Positions 52,544-61,203 of a stretch of 64,000 nucleotides of DNA are shown here, piece after piece. The notes below the pieces were generated by a model, which was not told the origin of the DNA, ran no database searches, and saw only the letters and a program-made list of their open reading frames with translations. The position numbers and the translations under genes are program-made. Numbering within the stretch: the first letter of the stretch is position 1; every line of letters starts with the position of its first letter. This DNA comes from Neobacillus thermocopriae (lineage in GTDB: Bacteria > Bacillota > Bacilli > Bacillales > Cytobacillaceae): positions 62,001-126,000 of the forward strand of contig NZ_JAAIUV010000003.1 of the NCBI RefSeq assembly GCF_010975035.1, given 5' to 3'.

Positions 52544-54739
52544 ATGATTGTGCCAATCAAGTGGAATGAAGAGGACAAGGTTTTTCATTTATATAATCAT
52601 CGAGTAAGTTATTTCATTCAATTAGTCCATGGGAAGTATCCAGCTCATTTATATTGGGGGAGGCGGGTTTCTTCCTTGCAGCCTGCTTCCATCTTATCCT
52701 ACAAAAAGAGGGCTTTCTCTCCAATGACAGAACCATCCGATCCCTCCTTTTCTTTGGATACACTTCCCCAAGAATACCCTGCATTTGGAAATGGAGATTT
52801 CAGAACTCCGGCCTATCAACTTCGTACAAAGGATGGTTCAACGATTACCGAATTTATTTATGATTCACATAAGATTATTCAAGGAAAGCCACCTCTAAAA
52901 GGATTGCCGGCAGCTTATGTCGAAGATTCGACAGAGGCAGATACGCTTGTTCTTACCTTAGTCGATTCGATGTTGGGGATTGGACTTCATCTTCAATACA
53001 CGATTTACCGCGACCTAGATGTGATCACAAGATCGGCTTTATTTGAGCATCTTGGAAGCGAAGAAGTGGAAATTCATCATTGTATGAGCATGTCTGTTGA
53101 TTTTCACCATGCGAATTGGGATTGGCTGCACCTACACGGTACATGGGCAAGGGAACGGCATATCGAACGACAACCCGTCCATCGCGGGATACAGTCCATT
53201 TCCTCATCAAGGGGGGCTAGTAGCCACCAACATAATCCGTTTATTGCCTTACTATCCAAAAATGCGACTGAAGAGTATGGAGATGTGTATGGAATTAGTC
53301 TCGTTTATAGTGGAAATTTTCAAGCTTCCATTGAAGCCTCTCCTTTTGATACTACGAGGCTGTCCATCGGTATTAATCCATTTGATTTTATTTGGCTTTT
53401 AAAACCGGGTGAAACGTTTCAAACCCCGGAGGCATTAATGGTGTATTCATCAAAAGGGCTTGGCGGTATGTCGCGAACTTTTCATACCCTCCTACGGACT
53501 CGGGTATGTCGCGGCATTCACAGAGACAAACCCCGTCCTGTTTTACTCAATAATTGGGAATCCACTCGTTTTCACTTTTCCGAGAAAAAAATAAAAGAGA
53601 TGGCGGACGCAGCAAGTGAACTCGGAATCAAGCTGTTTGTTCTAGATGATGGATGGTTCGGGAATCGTGATAATGACAAAAGCTCACTAGGGGATTGGCA
53701 AGTAGATCAGAAAAAACTTCCCCATGGCTTAAAAGGAATTGCCGAGTATATGCAAAAAAAGGGGATGCAATTTGGTTTGTGGGTTGAGCCGGAAATGATA
53801 TCTCCTGACAGTCATTTATACCGCAAGCATCCGGATTGGTGTTTGCATGTTCCAGGGAGAAAGAGGACGTTGTCACGAAACCAACTCATTTTGGACTTAA
53901 CCCGCAAGGAGGTATGCGACTGGCTAGTCGAGACGCTTACCAGTCTCTTTGAAAGTGCACCGATATCATATGTGAAATGGGATATGAACCGAAATATGAC
54001 GGAAGTACGTTCGGGTGTATTGCCTCCTGAACGGCAAAAGGAAACAGCCCATCGTTATATGTTGAACTTGTATCAGATTCTGGAAATATTAACAAATCGA
54101 TTTCCACATATTTTGTTTGAGAGTTGCTCGGGCGGGGGAGGACGGTTCGATCCGGGGATGCTATATTACATGCCACAAACATGGACGAGTGATAATACAG
54201 ATGCGGTAGAAAGGCTGAAAATTCAATATGGAACAAGCATGGTCTATCCGGCTATAACGATGGGCGCTCATGTGTCAGATGTACCTAATCACCAGGTAGG
54301 TAGAGTTACACCAATGAAAATGAGGTGTCATGTTGCTATGGCTGCCAATTTGGGGTTTGAATTGAATGTGGAAAAACTTACGAAAGAAGATAAGAGGACA
54401 GTGATGGAGGAGCTGCAATTTTACTACCAAATCCAGGATCTTGTCTGGTATGGTGATATGTACAGACTCCTCAGCCCATTTGAAGGAACAGACACAGCTT
54501 GGATGTATGTAGCATCGAATCAGGAACGTGCAGTAGTTTTCTACTACAAAACTCTTGCTATCCCCAATCCACCGTTCTTTCGGCTACCATTGCGCGGGTT
54601 AAATCCATCATGGTTATACAGGATTAATCATGGGGAGAAAAAGTTTTATGGTGATGAATTGATGAAAATGGGATTAACCATGCCGTTAATCAAATCCGAT
54701 TTTTTCTCAAAGACGTTTTTTTTACAAGCTGTTCATTAA
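52544..54739 (+). CDS. Alpha-galactosidase, GH36
   Basis: A 731-residue glycoside hydrolase family 36 enzyme with an N-terminal beta-sandwich (about 1-320), a TIM barrel (LFVLDDGWFGNRDNDKSSLGDW; FGLWVEPEMISPDS) and a C-terminal beta domain. The nucleophile is D480 in YVKWDMNR and the acid/base D550 in SDNTDA; SCSGGGGRFDPG lies between them. The length and residues match Bacillus-type tetrameric AgaN/MelA enzymes. It would release galactose from melibiose and raffinose-type sugars inside the cell (no signal peptide). The start is uncertain: ATG 52544 has AGGAG very close, and GTG 52550 is better spaced. Confidence 0.9.
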   Translation: MIVPIKWNEEDKVFHLYNHRVSYFIQLVHGKYPAHLYWGRRVSSLQPASILSYKKRAFSPMTEPSDPSFSLDTLPQEYPAFGNGDFRTPAYQLRTKDGSTITEFIYDSHKIIQGKPPLKGLPAAYVEDSTEADTLVLTLVDSMLGIGLHLQYTIYRDLDVITRSALFEHLGSEEVEIHHCMSMSVDFHHANWDWLHLHGTWARERHIERQPVHRGIQSISSSRGASSHQHNPFIALLSKNATEEYGDVYGISLVYSGNFQASIEASPFDTTRLSIGINPFDFIWLLKPGETFQTPEALMVYSSKGLGGMSRTFHTLLRTRVCRGIHRDKPRPVLLNNWESTRFHFSEKKIKEMADAASELGIKLFVLDDGWFGNRDNDKSSLGDWQVDQKKLPHGLKGIAEYMQKKGMQFGLWVEPEMISPDSHLYRKHPDWCLHVPGRKRTLSRNQLILDLTRKEVCDWLVETLTSLFESAPISYVKWDMNRNMTEVRSGVLPPERQKETAHRYMLNLYQILEILTNRFPHILFESCSGGGGRFDPGMLYYMPQTWTSDNTDAVERLKIQYGTSMVYPAITMGAHVSDVPNHQVGRVTPMKMRCHVAMAANLGFELNVEKLTKEDKRTVMEELQFYYQIQDLVWYGDMYRLLSPFEGTDTAWMYVASNQERAVVFYYKTLAIPNPPFFRLPLRGLNPSWLYRINHGEKKFYGDELMKMGLTMPLIKSDFFSKTFFLQAVH

Positions 54740-54804
54740 TATTGGAAAGGAATGTAGACGAAAGAAATCGCATAGGATTGGATTGGTTGAAAGGGAAAGA
54801 AAAG

Positions 54805-54834
54805 GTCCGTGAATAGACATTCACGGACTTTATT
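54805..54834. terminator. Bidirectional terminator
   Basis: GTCCGTGAAT (54805-54814) and ATTCACGGAC (54819-54828) form a perfect 10-bp stem with a 4-base loop, flanked by A's and TTTATT. Confidence 0.8.
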
Positions 54835-54855
54835 ATAGAGAACGACGTGGGATAT

Positions 54856-56112
54856 CTATGTTTCACTATGAAGTAAAGGAAATTCAATGGTTACTTTTGT
54901 CCCTTGACCAAGTTCACTTTCGTATTCAATGGAACCATTCATATCCCGAATGATTTTGTTTGTGACCATGCTACCAAGTCCTGTTCCCTTTGATTTTGTC
55001 GTATAAAAAGGCAAACCGATTTGTTTTAACTGCTCCTGTGACATTCCTCTACCATTGTCACTAATCCGCAATCGAACTTTATTTTTAAAGTAATCTGGCT
55101 TTACATTTATTTTTATGATTCCTTGTCCCTCAATCGCTTCAATACCATTTTTGATAATATTCATGATCGCTTGTTTTAAAGAATGTACATCCCCGCGAAT
55201 AAAAATAGGCTCGTTTTTTTCCCATTCGATCGATACATTGGTATATGAGGCATATGGACGCATTAATTGAACACAGCTGTCAATTACTTCATGTAGTGGT
55301 ATGTCTGTTAAGCGAAATTGTTCGGGCTTAGTCATCATTAAATAATTCGTAATGATGCTATTTGTGCGATCGAGTTCATCTAAGATGATGGAAGAAAATT
55401 GTTTAAACTGTTCATCCTTTGTTTCTTTGCTTAGAAACTGAATAAATCCCCTTACCGTGGTAAGCGGGTTTCGAATTTCATGGGCAATGGAAGCTGTCAA
55501 CTGACCAATCATCGTCAGTTTATCAAGATAGACCATTTCTTCAAATTGCTTATTAATTTTTATCAATTTTTCAATCACAAATATAAGAGCCATACAAACG
55601 AAATAAGAAATGGTAAAGTAAATGATATAAAAGTTAAAATGCAAAAAATGTACGGAAAATGAAAGGAGTATGATGTAAATACTTATATAACAAAGGATTG
55701 CAATGGTTCCTAATAAATATTTATTAGATGATCGTAAAAATTTTTTTCGAAATAAAAGGGCAGTTAATAAGGCAAATATATTGATCGTAAGTCCAATTCC
55801 AACAAATGGACCACTAATCAAAATACGAATAAAACAAGTGCTTATTAAAACGATCATTCCAGGGAGCCAACCAGTATATAAAGTAATGACAAAAATGGCA
55901 ATCATTCTTAAATCAAAACGAGTATCTCCCAATGTTTCTATCGGATAAAACATGCAAAGCAGGCCGCCAAAGGCACCAATCAGTCCGTAAATGACCTTTT
56001 GTTTCAGTGAAAGGTGATGTTTCGTCTGAAATGGAAAAAATAAATTCGCGTTAAAGGTAAAGGAAAATAGAATTGTAATATTCACTAATAATGGTTTAAT
56101 CAGCGTTATCAA
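54856..56112 (-). CDS. Sensor histidine kinase with 5TM-LytS-like sensor region
   Basis: About 418 residues. The N-terminal ~190 residues are six or so membrane helices of the 5TMR-LYT type (GLIGAFGGLLCMFYP, RMIAIFVITLYTGWLPGMIV). The dimerisation domain has H in SIAHEIRNPLTTVRGFIQFL, and the ATPase domain has N (MNIIKNGIEAIE), G1 (DNGRGMSQEQLKQIGLPFYTTKSKGTGLG) and a final strand. This is the KinB/sporulation-kinase style with no attached receiver and no regulator gene nearby. TTG 56112 is my start (GTGAGGA 8 bases upstream); GTG 56127 is the longer option. Confidence 0.85.
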   Translation of the reverse strand: MITLIKPLLVNITILFSFTFNANLFFPFQTKHHLSLKQKVIYGLIGAFGGLLCMFYPIETLGDTRFDLRMIAIFVITLYTGWLPGMIVLISTCFIRILISGPFVGIGLTINIFALLTALLFRKKFLRSSNKYLLGTIAILCYISIYIILLSFSVHFLHFNFYIIYFTISYFVCMALIFVIEKLIKINKQFEEMVYLDKLTMIGQLTASIAHEIRNPLTTVRGFIQFLSKETKDEQFKQFSSIILDELDRTNSIITNYLMMTKPEQFRLTDIPLHEVIDSCVQLMRPYASYTNVSIEWEKNEPIFIRGDVHSLKQAIMNIIKNGIEAIEGQGIIKINVKPDYFKNKVRLRISDNGRGMSQEQLKQIGLPFYTTKSKGTGLGSMVTNKIIRDMNGSIEYESELGQGTKVTIEFPLLHSET

Positions 56113-56306
56113 GAAAGGAATCCTCACTTTAAGCTAACAGGCTAATGAGGGGCTATAAAAGACCTCATCCATTCTCCTGTAGAAAATTTGAATACTATCT
56201 TATTATTTCATTCTCCATCATATCACTTTCTTATACAGAGTGGAAAACTATATTTGTACTACATAAAAAAGGGACCACGAGGGAATACTCATGGTCTTCG
56301 TTAGGT

Positions 56307-57713
56307 TTATCCACTTTTTCTTGTTGATGTTGTTGTATCCAAACTTTTTACAGGTGTTAAGATAGTTACTCCTACAATAACAAGGATACCTGTAAGTAAC
56401 CCGTAAATGATTGGTAGTGTCGAAGTGATTCCATAAATCATAAAGGTAGTAAAGATAACAAGTGAACTTGCAATAATAGAATAAAAAGCTGCTTGGCTCG
56501 TTACCCGCTTCCAATATAGACCGATAACGAGGGGGGCGAAAATGGCACCTGATAGAATGGCATAGGCCATATCTAAGGCAACCAGAATATTTTGAATCCA
56601 GATCGAGAAAATGATAGACAACACACCTAAACCAAGTGTGACGATTCGGGATGTTTTAATGATCTCTTGATCGTTCCTAACTTTTTTTCCATATACTTTA
56701 ATGATATCGTTCGTGATCAAGGTTGCGGAAGCAAAGATAGCACCTGATGCATTTGACATCAGTGCGGAACAAATACTAGCAAGAACGAGCCCTAACAAGC
56801 CTGGAGGAAGAATTTCTAATGCGAGACTTGTAAAGGCAGATTGAGAGTCACCTAAATTCGGAAGAAGGACAAGTGCACACATACCGACAATACTTAGTGC
56901 TAAACCATATAAAATACTATAAATACCAGCAGAAACGGCACTCGCTTTCATGACCTTTTGGCTTCTTGCTGTAAAAACTCTCTGCCAAATGTCTTGAGAG
57001 ACAATTAATCCGAAAAAGTATAGTAAAAAGTATTGAAAAATGCGATCCCAGCCAATATTTGTGATATGATGATGACTTTCTGGCACACTTTGGAATAGGG
57101 CAGTGAGACCGCCTACACTATCTATACTGTAAGGAAACATGATAAAGAAGATGCCAATGGTCATGACGGCAAATTGAATCATATCTGTTAACGTAATGCT
57201 CCACATTCCACCTAGAATGGTATAAAAGAGGACAATCCCGCCGCCAATAACCATCGAAGGAATGACAGGCCATCCTAATAAAACGTGAATGACATTTCCC
57301 ATTCCGATAACTTGGGTGACAACAATCATGAGGGTATAAATCGCTGTCACAACCGCACTAATAAGCTGTGTCCCTTCTCCAAATCGTTTCCCGAGTAATT
57401 GGCTTATTGTAAAAACTTCATAACCGCCAATTTTATTGACAACGAAAATTCCTAATGCCGCTATCCCAAACCCCATCATCGAAACAAACCAAAAACCAGA
57501 AATACCGAACTCATAACCTAACGTGGTGGACCCCATTGTAGCGGCCCCACCAATAATCACAGCTGCTAAACAGCCTACATGGCTAAAGTATCCTAAGCGG
57601 CTTCCTGCAAGTAGAAAATCTTTTTCTGATTTTGCCATTTTAATCCCAATGATGCCGATAATCATTAGAACACCAAAATAGAGAAGTAGAACAATCGTAT
57701 CAAGAAGATTCAT
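56307..57713 (-). CDS. Sodium:solute symporter family protein
   Basis: A 468-residue SSS-family transporter with about 13 membrane segments: the SLC5 motif [36 protein letters not shown]-type loop ([23 protein letters not shown]) and [25 protein letters not shown], the sodium-site helix. It overlaps the aminotransferase gene by 4 bases (ATGA) and is therefore coupled to it. The pair suggests uptake and transamination of one amine or amino acid (for example GABA or a similar omega-amino acid; inference). Confidence 0.87.
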   Translation of the reverse strand: MNLLDTIVLLLYFGVLMIIGIIGIKMAKSEKDFLLAGSRLGYFSHVGCLAAVIIGGAATMGSTTLGYEFGISGFWFVSMMGFGIAALGIFVVNKIGGYEVFTISQLLGKRFGEGTQLISAVVTAIYTLMIVVTQVIGMGNVIHVLLGWPVIPSMVIGGGIVLFYTILGGMWSITLTDMIQFAVMTIGIFFIMFPYSIDSVGGLTALFQSVPESHHHITNIGWDRIFQYFLLYFFGLIVSQDIWQRVFTARSQKVMKASAVSAGIYSILYGLALSIVGMCALVLLPNLGDSQSAFTSLALEILPPGLLGLVLASICSALMSNASGAIFASATLITNDIIKVYGKKVRNDQEIIKTSRIVTLGLGVLSIIFSIWIQNILVALDMAYAILSGAIFAPLVIGLYWKRVTSQAAFYSIIASSLVIFTTFMIYGITSTLPIIYGLLTGILVIVGVTILTPVKSLDTTTSTRKSG

Positions 57714-59029
57714 TTACACACCCCCATACTTACTTCTAATTCATATTCGGTAACCGCTTCGTCCAGCAAAGAAATGCCTAAGTCTAAATGTTTTTTATCG
57801 ATCGTTAACGGAGGGATCATTCGAATGACTTCTCCCTGATTACCACTTAAATAGAAAATGACCCCTTTTTGAAGACATTTGTTAAGAATATTCATTAATC
57901 CTTTTCCATTTGGTTCACCTGTTTCTGGATGGACAATTTTAATTCCTAACATTAAACCAATGCCTCGAACATCTCCGATGGCAGGGTGTTTTTCTTTTAA
58001 CTCCATTAGTTTTTTTAATGCATAGTCACCTAAAACTCTAGCATTTTCAACTAACCCTTCTTCTTTTAAAACATCAATGGTTGCACATCCAGCTGCACAG
58101 GCGACAGGATTTCCCCCAAAGGTCGTACTATGGCTTCCAATATCCCATTTTTCCATTAATTCTCGCGAAGCAACTGTCGCGCTTAGTGGTAATCCACTCG
58201 CAATTCCCTTTGCAATGGCCATAATATCGGGTGTCACTTGGAATCGATTGGCAGCAAACCAATCTCCTGTACGGCCAAACCCTGTTTGCACTTCATCAAA
58301 GATTAGTAAAATGCCATGTCGGTCACAAATTTCCCTAATCTTTTGTAGCCATGCTTTTGGAGGGACGACATAGCCCCCTTCCCCAAGCACGGGTTCTAAT
58401 AAAACAGCCGCCACTTCATCTGGAGAAACGAGATGGTTAAATAACCGTCTAAAATCTTTCTCAACTTGTTGAGACCAATATTCGTCATGGTCAAACCCAT
58501 CTGGCGTTTCCGAAATTTGCGCATAGGGAAGTTGGTAAGTCAAATGGGCTCCAACAGGTAAATTCCTTCGATACTTACTTTTTGATGTGGTCAAACTGAG
58601 TGCTCCCATCGTTCTCCCATGGAAGCCACCAATGAATGAGATGACATAAGGCCTTTTCGTAACATGCCGTGCTAATTTAACTGCTCCTTCAATTGCCTCC
58701 GCTCCACTATTCCCAAAGAAGAAACAATCTAGCGGCTCTGGTAAAATCGCTTTCAATTTTTTGGCTAACAAAAGGATGGACTCGTAATTAATGATCCCGA
58801 TAGGGCCATGAACTAATCGATCTACTTGCTCCTTGATGGCAGCCATGATTTTGGGATGTCGGTGTCCCGTATTTTCTGTAGCGATCCCAGAAGTGAAATC
58901 TAAATATTTTTTTCCATCGGCACCAATGTAAAAATATCCTTCTGATTTGACGACTGGGAGGTTAGGGAAATCTTTTGCCATCGTAGGTGCCAATAACCCT
59001 TCCTCATTTACGGTTTTCCAATCAATCAT
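57710..59029 (-). CDS. Class III PLP-dependent aminotransferase (4-aminobutyrate-type)
   Basis: About 439 residues of the fold type I, class III family: [19 protein letters not shown] (PLP phosphate region), [34 protein letters not shown] (PLP ring aspartate), and [16 protein letters not shown] with the PLP lysine in AKG. The pattern fits omega-amino acid:2-oxoglutarate aminotransferases (GabT-like). It is followed by the symporter with a 4-base overlap and lies opposite a LysR gene, so it is probably an inducible catabolic pair. The start is uncertain among ATG 59044, 59035 and 59029; I chose 59029 for a GGGG site 9 bases upstream. Confidence 0.87.
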   Translation of the reverse strand: MIDWKTVNEEGLLAPTMAKDFPNLPVVKSEGYFYIGADGKKYLDFTSGIATENTGHRHPKIMAAIKEQVDRLVHGPIGIINYESILLLAKKLKAILPEPLDCFFFGNSGAEAIEGAVKLARHVTKRPYVISFIGGFHGRTMGALSLTTSKSKYRRNLPVGAHLTYQLPYAQISETPDGFDHDEYWSQQVEKDFRRLFNHLVSPDEVAAVLLEPVLGEGGYVVPPKAWLQKIREICDRHGILLIFDEVQTGFGRTGDWFAANRFQVTPDIMAIAKGIASGLPLSATVASRELMEKWDIGSHSTTFGGNPVACAAGCATIDVLKEEGLVENARVLGDYALKKLMELKEKHPAIGDVRGIGLMLGIKIVHPETGEPNGKGLMNILNKCLQKGVIFYLSGNQGEVIRMIPPLTIDKKHLDLGISLLDEAVTEYELEVSMGVCK

Positions 59030-59102
59030 CACCATTAACCCCATTTCAATAGATAAATATTGAATGAATTTTCCTATAATTTTTACGATTGGTCAAATAA
59101 TA

Positions 59103-59123
59103 ACTATAAAAAATTTTAATAGT
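59103..59123. promoter_or_regulatory. LysR-type operator between divergent genes
   Basis: ACTAT-N11-ATAGT is a perfect 5-bp inverted repeat in the exact T-N11-A form bound by LysR regulators. It lies in the 240-base intergenic region shared by the aminotransferase and LysR genes. A TATAAT for the LysR gene is at 59203-59208. Confidence 0.6.
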
Positions 59124-59267
59124 AAAAATAAGGAAATCTTGTCATTGGAATGAAAAACATTCTTCATATGTATGAGACATAAAGAATGAAAAGGAAGTTT
59201 GATATAATAATAGTAATGTAGGCTTAAGATCGGATGTATTTTAATAGCAGTAAAAGCGGTGATAAGG

Positions 59268-60149
59268 ATGGAATTGCGGAATTTACGGACATTTCAAGTG
59301 GTGGCAGAAGAACTAAATATGACGAAGGCAGCTAAACGTTTAAAATATACACAGCCGACTATTACATTACAAATACAGTCTTTAGAAAAAGAATTAAATC
59401 ATACTCTCATTACTAGAGTTGGAAAGAAGACCATGCTGACGACGGCTGGAAAAAAGTTGAAAGAACATGTAGATCACTTATTTGTTCTGTTGGAAAAGAT
59501 GGAAAGAGACATGGAGTCACTACGTGGACCATCGGGGATACTGACGATTGCCGCATCGGAATACTATTGTACTCATCATCTTTCTCCGTTAATCAAAACG
59601 TATATGGAAATGTATCCTGAAGTAAAAGTTCGTCTTCTTCCGTTAAATAGTGTCCATGCCATCCAAAGTGTGAAGGATCAAGTGGCAGACATGGCGATTA
59701 TTGCAAGTGAATGCAATGAGAGTGAATTAAGAAAAACATTTTTAGAGGAAGAACAGACCTTATTAGTGGTTTCTGAAGAACTGGCAAGAGGGAGGGCGTA
59801 TCAGGAAATCGTAAGCGAATATTCCTTTATTTCCTACAATGAGGATTGCAGCTTCAGCCGTATTATCGATTATTATTTTAAAAATAGCCAATTTCAGCCA
59901 CGTTCCACGATTATGGTGGGTGGAAGTGATGAGATGATCAAGCGAGCGGTCTTAAATGGAACAGGGTATGCAATATTAGGAGAGAATATTATTAAAAAGG
60001 AAATAGAGGAAGGATTGATTACTGTTCTCGAAAAAATAGACAAACCGATAATCACTTCGGCCATCCATTTAAAATTTCGCTCGAATGAACCAAATATTGA
60101 AACGTTTCATGAGTTTTTACAAAATGCCTGGCCAGTTCATCAGGAATAG
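59268..60149 (+). CDS. LysR-family transcriptional regulator
   Basis: A 293-residue LysR protein with an N-terminal winged helix (RNLRTFQVVAEELNMTKAAKRLKYTQPTITLQIQSLEKELNHTLI), a linker helix, and a periplasmic-binding-like effector domain (GILTIAASEYYCTHHLSPLIKTYMEMYPEVKVRL). I use the ATG at 59268; the GTG at 59259 is less likely. Divergent arrangement with the aminotransferase-symporter pair, plus a T-N11-A site between them, indicates that it controls that pair. Its likely inducer is the imported amino compound (inference). Confidence 0.88.
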   Translation: MELRNLRTFQVVAEELNMTKAAKRLKYTQPTITLQIQSLEKELNHTLITRVGKKTMLTTAGKKLKEHVDHLFVLLEKMERDMESLRGPSGILTIAASEYYCTHHLSPLIKTYMEMYPEVKVRLLPLNSVHAIQSVKDQVADMAIIASECNESELRKTFLEEEQTLLVVSEELARGRAYQEIVSEYSFISYNEDCSFSRIIDYYFKNSQFQPRSTIMVGGSDEMIKRAVLNGTGYAILGENIIKKEIEEGLITVLEKIDKPIITSAIHLKFRSNEPNIETFHEFLQNAWPVHQE

Positions 60150-60270
60150 GTAATGATAATTGAAGACGGAATCATGTGGAGAAAAGGAATCCTTGGAAAG
60201 AAAGAGACTGTTAACCGACTTTGTTTGTCACCATTCAATCATTCAAAATGTCTTCCTTAAAATTAGAATA

Positions 60271-60303
60271 AAGGCGAACAAGTGACCATCTTTGTTCGCC
60301 TTT
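60271..60303. terminator. Bidirectional terminator
   Basis: GGCGAACA and TGTTCGCC form an 8-bp perfect stem, with AA and TTTT at the ends, between the convergent LysR and PP2C genes. Confidence 0.8.
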
Positions 60304-61121
60304 TATGAAAACTGAATCCAAATTCCTGTTTTGTCATCTTGTGATAGGTTGTTGGCCTGTTCATACTCGATTAAATTTTTTGCGTACTGGTATAATCCGT
60401 TTTGGTTAATGTGACTTAACATCATTCCCCAATTTCTGTCTTTTGGAAATAAACCATCCGTCATTAATAGAATTCCCCTATATTCTTCCTTTTGAAGAAT
60501 TCCTTCATGTAAAAACTGGATGGCTGCAGGATCCCCATTTAATACAGCATATCCGTTCTCTTTGTTCGCTAATGATCTGTTATAAATAAGGGAATGTTTT
60601 TTATTCTGATAATATTCTTCAGGTGGCAATTTTCGTCCTAGGCGCCTTTCGTTTTCTCGGTGTTGCCTAGCTCTTTCTGAAATTCCAAAAACCATGTCTT
60701 TCGATAATGTTTTCCATTCTCCCGTTCTAGTGGTGGCGAAAATCATACAATCTCCAATTTGGGCAAAATGGATCTCATTGTCATCCATTTTCACCATAGC
60801 TAAACAAGTGCTCCAAAGCTCTTCTTTTTTGGAGGTGTCAATTCGATGAATTTTCATTTCATTGGCAAGCAGCAAATTAGCCTCAGAAATAGTCGTTTTG
60901 ATAGAGGTATTTTCCACCTTTATTAAAGCGTTACCAACAATTCTTGAGGCTAAAACGGCTCCATTATGTCCATCTTGATCAACGAAGTTTGAGATGGGTG
61001 TTGCACCGTCCAATATAGCAAATAGCCCCATTTCTTTATTTGAGATAAAATAATCTTCACAAATATGTTTTTTCGCACTTTTCATTTGAATAATCTCAAT
61101 TTCCAGTTTTATCACCTCCAT
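60303..61121 (-). CDS. PP2C-family serine/threonine phosphatase
   Basis: A 272-residue PPM/PP2C-type domain without a membrane segment: FAILDGATPISNFVDQDGHNGA (metal-binding D), FAQIGDCMIFATTR, ILLMTDGLFP and a final SQDDKTGIWIQF with the last metal aspartate. The GGA-GGT-GAT ribosome site overlaps the presumed start: it lies inside ATGGAGGTGATAAAACTGG, so translation may begin at GTG (61115) or even CTG (61106). It diverges from the large helicase gene, 82 bases apart. Such phosphatases act on protein phospho-Ser/Thr or on signalling nucleotides. Confidence 0.8.
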   Translation of the reverse strand: MEVIKLEIEIIQMKSAKKHICEDYFISNKEMGLFAILDGATPISNFVDQDGHNGAVLASRIVGNALIKVENTSIKTTISEANLLLANEMKIHRIDTSKKEELWSTCLAMVKMDDNEIHFAQIGDCMIFATTRTGEWKTLSKDMVFGISERARQHRENERRLGRKLPPEEYYQNKKHSLIYNRSLANKENGYAVLNGDPAAIQFLHEGILQKEEYRGILLMTDGLFPKDRNWGMMLSHINQNGLYQYAKNLIEYEQANNLSQDDKTGIWIQFS

Positions 61122-61203
61122 TTCTATTAATGTATGAGGGATCGATACGTTTGATTAGTGTGAAACATGCGGACGCCAAATGGCTTAAAAGAAGGAGTTA
61201 AAA

